Assembly (NCBI RefSeq): GCF_022712295.1 | Contig: NZ_JALAGT010000128.1 | Coordinates: 1-8,677, forward strand | Source of the DNA: Galactobacter sp. | Lineage (GTDB): Bacteria; Actinomycetota; Actinomycetes; Actinomycetales; Micrococcaceae | DNA: 8,677 nt | Direction: 5' to 3' | Part shown: positions 5,781-8,677 of the stretch, in pieces | Numbering within the stretch: position 1 is the stretch's first letter | Layout of the letters: each line of letters begins with the position of its first letter | Notes under the pieces: model-generated | What the model saw: the letters and a program-made list of their open reading frames with translations, nothing else | Told to the model about the DNA's origin: nothing | The model's database searches: none | Program-made: the position numbers and the translations under genes

Positions 5781-6083
5781 ATGACCATTGCCCCGAACAG
5801 GCCGCAATCGCAGCCGGCGAAGCCTGGTGGCGTGGTTACCTCGCAGGCCTCCAGGCCCGACCTCTGGGAACTCCTGGACCGCCTCGACGTGCAAACGTTC
5901 ATCGCCTACGAAAGGCACTGCGCCTACACCGACGGCGTGCGTGACGGCACCAACGCTGAATATGCCCGCTGGCAGCTGATCCCCCTCGCACAGCAGCAAT
6001 ACAACGAGGGATGGCACGACGCCCGCGAGTACTACCAACGCAGCGGACGCATCCCACACACCCGGCTCAGGCCCGCCGCCTGA
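5781..6083 (+). CDS. Hypothetical protein
   Basis: 100 residues from ATG 5781, with AAGGG at 5769-5773. Residues from about 27 on (DLWELLDRLDVQTFIAYERH, YTDGVRDGTNAEYARW, EGWHDAREYY) are clearly protein-like, rich in Trp, Tyr and Asp, resembling small phage proteins with G-x-x-D-G repeats. The first 26 residues are Pro/Gln/Ser-rich and less convincing; an alternative frame (ATG 5774 to 5944) reads better in that stretch. The real protein could start in the other frame and reach this one by a +1 shift, or the two genes could simply overlap. Function unknown. Confidence 0.65.
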   Translation: MTIAPNRPQSQPAKPGGVVTSQASRPDLWELLDRLDVQTFIAYERHCAYTDGVRDGTNAEYARWQLIPLAQQQYNEGWHDAREYYQRSGRIPHTRLRPAA

Positions 6084-6103
6084 ACCACCTCAACTCTCAA
6101 CCC

Positions 6104-6139
6104 GAGGCCGTGCTCTCCACACCAGGAGGGCGCGGCCTC
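6104..6139 (+). promoter_or_regulatory. 15-bp hairpin upstream of the replication ATPase gene
   Basis: GAGGCCGTGCTCTCC (6104-6118) pairs over its whole length with GGAGGGCGCGGCCTC (6125-6139), using two U-G wobbles, around a 6-base loop ACACCA. It fills much of the 77-base gap before the TTG start at 6161. No T-tract follows. It could be a terminator, an attenuator or a processing site that sets rep expression apart from the genes upstream. Confidence 0.5.
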
Positions 6140-6160
6140 GCCCATTCTCAAGGAGACCCT

Positions 6161-7498
6161 TTGACCGCTGACAAGCCTCGCGACCTCGCTGAGCTTGTGG
6201 AACGCCTCGTGCGCTACATCAGCCCGTACATCAACGCCTCCACCCCTTACGCGGTGGAGATCGCCGTGCTCTGGATCGTGCACACCTACCTCCTGAATAT
6301 CCCGGACCCCGAAGGCCCCGAGGTGAAGGCTTTGAAGGAGCACCGGGATCAGGCCCGGCGTATGCGACTGGCGCGCCGCAAGGACGAGGAGATTCTCGCT
6401 GAGCTCGGCCCCGAGCCTGAGATTCCTCTTGACCCGCGTACGAAGAAGATCAAAGACCCACTCGGGCTTTACTTCTCCCCGACGCTGGCCATCGACGCAC
6501 CTGGCCCCGGAGTCGGTAAGTCCACACTGCTGAAAGTCCTCCACGCTGCCTCCATGTCGGCATGGCCCCTGGTCCTCTCACCCACGCTCGCCTCCATCCG
6601 CGAGTACCTGGGACAAGGAGGAACAGTGCTCATCGACGAAGCACAACGCACCTTCTCCTACGACTCATCGTTTCGCCGCGACGCAGAGACCCTGCTCAAC
6701 GGTTCCTTCGAGCTCAACGCCGGCGGCGTCCCCAAGATGGTCCCCACCGGCAAAGACCTCCCGATGGAGGTGAAGATGTTCCCCGTGTTCGCGCCGCTCG
6801 CGCTGGCAGGCATCAACATCAAGCTCCCCGCCGACGTGGAATCGCGGTTCATCTGGATCACGATGGAGAAGGGCCTCGTGCAGCAATGGGACGACCGAAC
6901 CTCGCCCCTGCCGCTCTTCGAATACGGGGAGCAGCTACGCGAACTGGTCCGGCCCCTGCTGGGCATGGCCTACCACCACGACGAGCCCATGCCACCAGAG
7001 CTTGTAGGACGCGAGGGCGATAAGTGGCGACCGCTCATCATCACCGCCGACATGGTCGGAGGACGCTGGCCGGACCTCTCCCGACAGATCGCTGTGGAGG
7101 CAATCACCTCCGACCGCGCCGACGCTGAGGACGAGACCCCCGAGCAAGCACTGCTCTACCGGGACTGCGCAGCCGCCTACGGCCCAGACGAGGAACGACT
7201 CAGCGGTGCAGAGCTCATCGAACGACTCCGCCCGCTACAACTGGGAGGGGTCTGGGGAGACCGTTCCGGCCGACCACTGAACACCACGGACGACCTCGCA
7301 CGGCGGCTACGCTCCCGATCCTTCCGCCACGCAAAGAGCCGCTCCAACGGCAAGAACCGAGCTTACGAAAAGAGTGCTTTCACTCCGGGTCTGCTCCACT
7401 TCCAAGCCGTCTTGGCGTCTAACCCGTCAGACCCGTCCGATCCGTCAGAAACCGCGCCAACACTGGGAAGTAGCACTGACGACCCTTGGACGGCCTGA
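6161..7498 (+). CDS. DUF3631-type P-loop ATPase, probable replication protein of the element
   Basis: 445 residues from TTG 6161, chosen because AAGGAG lies at 6150-6155; the frame is open upstream to 6011 but that stretch is the shadow of the previous gene. Seen: Walker A GPGVGKST (residues 115-122), Walker B TVLIDE (155-160), 'LLNGSFELNAGG', and 'FAPLALAGINIKLPADVESRFIWITMEK', followed by 'PLIITADMVGGRWPDLSRQ', which is the pattern of DUF3631 proteins found in actinobacterial phages, plasmids and integrative elements. A winged-helix-like C-terminal region follows (SGAELIERLR ... DDLARRLRSRSFR), then a Ser-Asp-Pro repeat tail. DUF3631 proteins are thought to be helicase or replication-initiation ATPases; the biochemical role is not settled. 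The iteron cluster starting in its own 3' end supports an initiator role. No primase domain is fused, and none is encoded nearby. Confidence 0.88.
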   Translation: MTADKPRDLAELVERLVRYISPYINASTPYAVEIAVLWIVHTYLLNIPDPEGPEVKALKEHRDQARRMRLARRKDEEILAELGPEPEIPLDPRTKKIKDPLGLYFSPTLAIDAPGPGVGKSTLLKVLHAASMSAWPLVLSPTLASIREYLGQGGTVLIDEAQRTFSYDSSFRRDAETLLNGSFELNAGGVPKMVPTGKDLPMEVKMFPVFAPLALAGINIKLPADVESRFIWITMEKGLVQQWDDRTSPLPLFEYGEQLRELVRPLLGMAYHHDEPMPPELVGREGDKWRPLIITADMVGGRWPDLSRQIAVEAITSDRADAEDETPEQALLYRDCAAAYGPDEERLSGAELIERLRPLQLGGVWGDRSGRPLNTTDDLARRLRSRSFRHAKSRSNGKNRAYEKSAFTPGLLHFQAVLASNPSDPSDPSETAPTLGSSTDDPWTA

Positions 7499-7585
7499 CA
7501 GCACAAGCCGTCACCCCGTCAGCACCCCGTCAGCCAAAAATCCCCGGAATCACAAGGATCCTGACGCCTAAGACGGGTCTGACGG
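7424..7585. repeat. Iteron cluster, candidate replication origin
   Basis: The 7-mer CCGTCAG occurs exactly at 7424, 7442, 7516 and 7527, and its complement CTGACGG at 7579. One-mismatch copies start at 7433, 7476, 7495, 7508 and 7561. Perfect copies on the left read forward and those on the right (7561, 7579) read reversed, flanking an A-rich stretch at 7534-7560 (GCCAAAAATCC and following). The ends form a 14-bp perfect inverted repeat (7424-7437 and 7572-7585). Spacings are 9, 11 and 18 bases. Placed directly after the replication ATPase, this resembles SaPI-type origins. Function is inferred. Confidence 0.65.
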
Positions 7586-7608
7586 CCTAATCCGACATAC
7601 GACCAAAA

Positions 7609-7644
7609 GGTGAGCCCTCATCGAGCAATCGGTGAGGGCTCACC
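7609..7644. promoter_or_regulatory. 16-bp hairpin with GCAA tetraloop after the iteron cluster
   Basis: GGTGAGCCCTCA (7609-7620) pairs with TGAGGGCTCACC (7633-7644), continued inward by one U-G wobble and CGA/TCG to a GCAA (GNRA) tetraloop at 7625-7628. Read on the minus strand it is followed by TTTTGG, so it could end leftward transcripts; on the plus strand no T-run follows. An RNA role, or part of the origin, is possible. Confidence 0.6.
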
Positions 7645-7669
7645 CCGTCCCCAGAAAGGACCCCAAGCA

Positions 7670-7879
7670 ATGGCCAACACCATCCACCGCACACCCGCCG
7701 GCATCTCCATCTACCGCTCCGACTGGATCGAACCGGACAACACCCGCATCCCCGGCGGCACCCTCGCCAAAAACGGACGCTCCATCGCACACCTCGACCT
7801 CTTCGAACTCAGCCACCTCGCCGCCGAAATCGAACGCCTCATCAACCACCTACACCCCACCCAGAAGGAGGCCTCGTGA
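7670..7879 (+). CDS. Hypothetical small protein
   Basis: 69 residues from ATG 7670, with AAAGGA about 10 bases upstream; an earlier in-frame start at 7610 would place the hairpin inside the gene and is disfavoured. 'TPAGISIYRSDWIEPDNTRIPGGTLAKNGRSIAHLDLFELSHLAAEIERLINHL' suggests a short beta sheet followed by a long helix. Soluble, family not recognised. It is the first gene after the putative origin and its stop overlaps the next GTG. Confidence 0.7.
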   Translation: MANTIHRTPAGISIYRSDWIEPDNTRIPGGTLAKNGRSIAHLDLFELSHLAAEIERLINHLHPTQKEAS

Positions 7880-8139
7880 GCAGCCTGCACAGCCAAGTTC
7901 ACGCAGCCAACACCCTCATCCGCGAGCTCAACGGCGAACCGCGCTGGGACGTAACCGGATGGGCCAAGGAAGAAGACACCGCCTCATGGTTCATCGGCTA
8001 CCCCGACTTCCGTGACCGGCCCGAGCTGATCCTCATCCTCAACGCCGCCGCCCACCTATGCGCCCAAGAGCACCACACCGCCGTGCGGCTGCTCCAAGAA
8101 GCAGCCCGCTCCATCAACACCAAGGAGGACGCCCCGTGA
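7876..8139 (+). CDS. Hypothetical protein
   Basis: 87 residues from GTG 7876 (GTGA overlap), with AAGGAGG at 7865-7871. Mostly helical by eye: 'LHSQVHAANTLIRELNG', then 'WFIGYPDFRDRPELILILNAAAHLCAQEHHTAVRLLQEAARSI'. No membrane segment or known motif. The strong ribosome binding site and tight packing argue for a real gene of the small-protein operon. Confidence 0.7.
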   Translation: MSSLHSQVHAANTLIRELNGEPRWDVTGWAKEEDTASWFIGYPDFRDRPELILILNAAAHLCAQEHHTAVRLLQEAARSINTKEDAP

Positions 8140-8336
8140 GTCACATACCCACCGCGCCAGCGCGGGCCTATCTCGACGTGCCAGGCCAACCACGCCGCGT
8201 CCGCATCACCTGCCCACGCTGCCAATACCCGCACACCTATGCCGCACCCCGCTACCGAACCAGCAACACCGCCACACAGGTATGCGGCATCACCGGCCAA
8301 CTCATCACCATCACCGGCCTCGAAAGGACCGCATGA
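8136..8336 (+). CDS. Hypothetical small protein with a CxxC zinc-ribbon-like motif
   Basis: 66 residues from GTG 8136, AAGGAGG at 8122-8128, GTGA overlap with the previous gene. 'VRITCPRCQYPHTY' gives a CPRC knuckle, followed about 25 residues later by 'QVCGITGQ' with a single further Cys, so at most an incomplete zinc ribbon unless a His takes part. The product is basic (PGQPRRVRI). Nucleic-acid binding is possible but not shown. Its stop overlaps the next ATG. Confidence 0.65.
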   Translation: MSHIPTAPARAYLDVPGQPRRVRITCPRCQYPHTYAAPRYRTSNTATQVCGITGQLITITGLERTA

Positions 8337-8557
8337 GCTACGTCAGCGACAAAGGCCTCTACGCCCGCCGCTACGCCGAAGGAGCAAGCCTCCGCGTCGA
8401 ACCCGCCACCATGCATACCGGCAACCCCGAAGCACCCACCACACCCGGCATCGCGCTCATCGCCCACGACTTCCACGTCCTCGGCTGCTTCACCCTCGAA
8501 CACGCCCACCGACTCCACCACGACCTCGGCAACCTACTGAACGGAGAAACCACGTGA
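8333..8557 (+). CDS. Hypothetical small protein
   Basis: 74 residues from ATG 8333 (ATGA overlap), with GAAAGGA upstream. 'MSYVSDKGLYARRYAEGASL' is followed by 'GIALIAHDFHVLGCFTLEHAHRLHHDLGNLL', a beta strand and a His-rich helix. The His are spaced on one face (EHAHRLHHDL), so metal binding is imaginable, but there is no family match I recognise. Coupled to both neighbours. Confidence 0.65.
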   Translation: MSYVSDKGLYARRYAEGASLRVEPATMHTGNPEAPTTPGIALIAHDFHVLGCFTLEHAHRLHHDLGNLLNGETT

Positions 8558-8677
8558 GCCGACTCTTCTCACGCCCGCCATACATCGGACGCGTGGACAC
8601 GAGGCCCTGGAGACAACCGGACGGCACCACGGACCAAAGAGTCGTGCTCATCGGCATCCACGGCATCGTCGCCGCCC
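8554..8677 (+). CDS. Hypothetical protein, 3' truncated by window
   Basis: GTG 8554 overlaps the previous TGA; GGAGA lies eight bases upstream. The 41 visible residues include 'RPPYIGRVDTRPWRQPDG' and 'RVVLIGIHGIVAA', and the frame is open to the last base. Too little is present to name it. It shows that the operon of small genes goes on to the right. Confidence 0.55.
   Translation, partial: MSRLFSRPPYIGRVDTRPWRQPDGTTDQRVVLIGIHGIVAA

Larger units (their letters stand above)
2329..8677. mobile_element. Integrated mobile element, left part: candidate phage satellite (PICI-like), prophage or actinobacterial integrative element
   Basis: Everything right of trxA fits an integrative element: tyrosine integrase and XRE regulator reading left, an excisionase-like gene reading right, many short overlapping unknown genes, a replication-type ATPase and an iteron cluster. 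The order int-repressor | xis ... rep - ori is that of SaPI-type phage-inducible islands, though temperate phages and AICEs share parts of it. The left end must lie between the end of trxA and the end of int. The right end, and any structural, packaging or transfer genes, are outside the window, so the class cannot be decided. Its codons are less uniformly G/C-ending than those of trxBA, consistent with acquisition. Confidence 0.85.

Noticed and set aside
6011..6160. Upstream extension of the DUF3631 gene to 6011
   Set aside because: It overlaps the preceding gene in another frame and spans the intergenic hairpin; TTG 6161 has AAGGAG at proper spacing and starts a sensible N-terminus.
4409..8677. 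Search for attR, a tRNA gene or a CRISPR array
   Set aside because: No second copy of the trxA 3' end, no tRNA-like cloverleaf and no regularly spaced long repeats were seen by eye; the right end is likely outside the window.

Overview
The window looks like a high-GC Gram-positive chromosome, most likely an actinobacterium of the Micrococcaceae type. Codons in the left part are strongly G/C-ending, GTG starts are common, and a membrane-anchored discoidin-like protein followed by trxB-trxA resembles the murJ/kinase-like - trxB - trxA neighbourhood that lies near oriC in many actinobacteria. The species cannot be fixed from the sequence alone.

Bases 1-2328 are ordinary chromosome. They hold the 3' part of a single-pass membrane protein with an extracytoplasmic discoidin-like domain, then thioredoxin reductase (trxB) and thioredoxin (trxA). 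A GGGAAT-N18-GTT promoter of the SigR/SigH thiol-stress type sits just upstream of trxB.

From the base just after trxA to the window end the content changes to an integrated mobile element whose right end is not in view. Leftward genes are a tyrosine integrase, ending 11 bp from the trxA stop, and an XRE-family regulator that overlaps it by 8 bp. A divergent control region (about 4105-4217) has nested perfect inverted repeats over two facing promoters. Rightward genes are an excisionase-like small HTH protein, four to five small unknown proteins, a DUF3631-type P-loop ATPase that is probably the replication protein, a cluster of CCGTCAG iterons around an A-rich core that looks like a replication origin, a 16-bp hairpin with a GCAA tetraloop, and then a chain of small unknown genes with GTGA/ATGA overlaps running off the window.

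The order integrase-repressor | divergent promoters | xis - small genes - rep ATPase - ori matches that of phage-inducible chromosomal islands (the SaPI plan). A temperate prophage or an actinobacterial integrative element are the alternatives. No capsid, terminase, conjugation or FtsK-like transfer gene is visible, so the type of element stays open. The most notable points are the trxA-adjacent insertion site, the symmetric genetic switch, and the iteron origin whose first repeats also encode the Ser-Asp-Pro tail of the ATPase.
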